A stretch of DNA of 50,557 bases. Origin: Vulcanimicrobiota bacterium. Lineage in GTDB: Bacteria > Vulcanimicrobiota > Xenobia > Xenobiales > JADMJV01. Below, piece after piece: positions 50,379-50,557 of this stretch; position 1 is the first letter of the stretch, and each line of letters opens with the position of its first letter. Under the pieces are notes generated by a model. The model was not told where the DNA came from. It did not search any database and was given only the letters and a program-made list of their open reading frames with translations. The translations under genes were made by a program, and so were the position numbers. Location: assembly GCA_017307785.1 (NCBI GenBank), contig JAFKGI010000051.1, positions 1-50,557 of the forward strand. The letters run 5' to 3'.

Positions 50379-50557
50379 ATGCTAGTCATCATCGGAATCG
50401 TCGTGGTCTTGGGTTGCGTGCTGGGCGGCTACGCTATGCACCACGGACCCATGCACGTTCTCAACCAACCTTCGGAATTCATCATCATCTTCGGCGCCGC
50501 CATCGGCGCCAGCATTCTGATGTCACCCACGCACGTGCTGAAAGACACCGTAAAGGC
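50379..50557 (+). CDS. motA: Flagellar motor protein MotA, N-terminal part (cut by window end)
   Basis: 59 residues visible from ATG at 50379, after GAGGT about 10 nt upstream. The MotA opening is unmistakable: first helix IIGIVVVLGCVLGGYAMHHG, then NQPSEFIIIFGAAIGASI. Stator subunit that works with MotB at the FliG ring. Gap of 30 bp after fliJ. Confidence 0.93.
   Translation, partial: MLVIIGIVVVLGCVLGGYAMHHGPMHVLNQPSEFIIIFGAAIGASILMSPTHVLKDTVK

Overview
The window is 50.6 kb of high-GC (about 60 % by eye), gene-dense bacterial chromosome. Genes are often separated by a few bases or overlap, and GTG or TTG starts are common. It holds a complete-looking flagellar export/basal-body cluster, an ECF sigma factor, hybrid histidine kinases, a diguanylate cyclase and malate:quinone oxidoreductase. 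I see no tRNA, rRNA, CRISPR array, IS element or prophage. The many unrecognised proteins and the mixture of family flavours (for example an actinobacterial-type QueA paralogue beside flagellar genes) suggest a little-studied phylum. A lineage of the Eremiobacterota/Vulcanimicrobiota (Xenobia) kind is my guess only.

Layout. 1-3264: 3' part of a hybrid histidine kinase and a RecQ-type helicase, in sequence of visibly lower GC. 3448-7213: type I pullulanase, 3-methyladenine DNA glycosylase, secreted amidase. 7203-9906: ECF sigma factor with a cotranscribed membrane protein and a candidate autoregulatory ECF promoter. 10140-15099: clostripain-family peptidase and three proteins of unknown role, two of them, like the peptidase, signal-peptide-less with Ser/Pro-rich N-termini; the fourth carries a SEC-C motif. 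15070-19563: nucleoside deaminase, a five-domain MASE1 hybrid kinase, and a REC-GGDEF diguanylate cyclase overlapping it by 4 bp. 19553-25925: ring-cleaving dioxygenase, secreted gluzincin-like peptidase, lysR-mqo-membrane protein operon, HAD phosphatase, EEP-family nuclease.

25971-28373 is a tight three-gene operon (unknown protein, DUF455 ferritin-like protein, ATP-grasp enzyme). 28370-33534: an 830-residue orphan, a DUF3592-like membrane protein and a NarL-type two-component pair whose GAF domain has a CxC...C pattern. 33527-37156: QueA-like/SDR pair, fatty-acid-hydroxylase-family membrane enzyme, two paralogous membrane proteins. 37308-39441: two radical SAM proteins behind a palindromic operator.

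39417-50557 is the flagellar region, organised around a divergent control region at 45567-45862. Leftward run fliE-flgB-flgC-fliF, each junction a shared-base TAATG, then an intrinsic terminator, then fliG-fliH behind a near-consensus sigma-28 promoter, continuing with short gaps into a PhyH-like dioxygenase, a 59-residue His-rich SEC-C protein and a MauE-like membrane protein. Rightward run fliQ-fliR-flhB-flhA-fliJ-motA, cut by the window edge. The control region carries three copies of TAGGGT-N3-CCC. fliI, fliO and fliP are not in this window.
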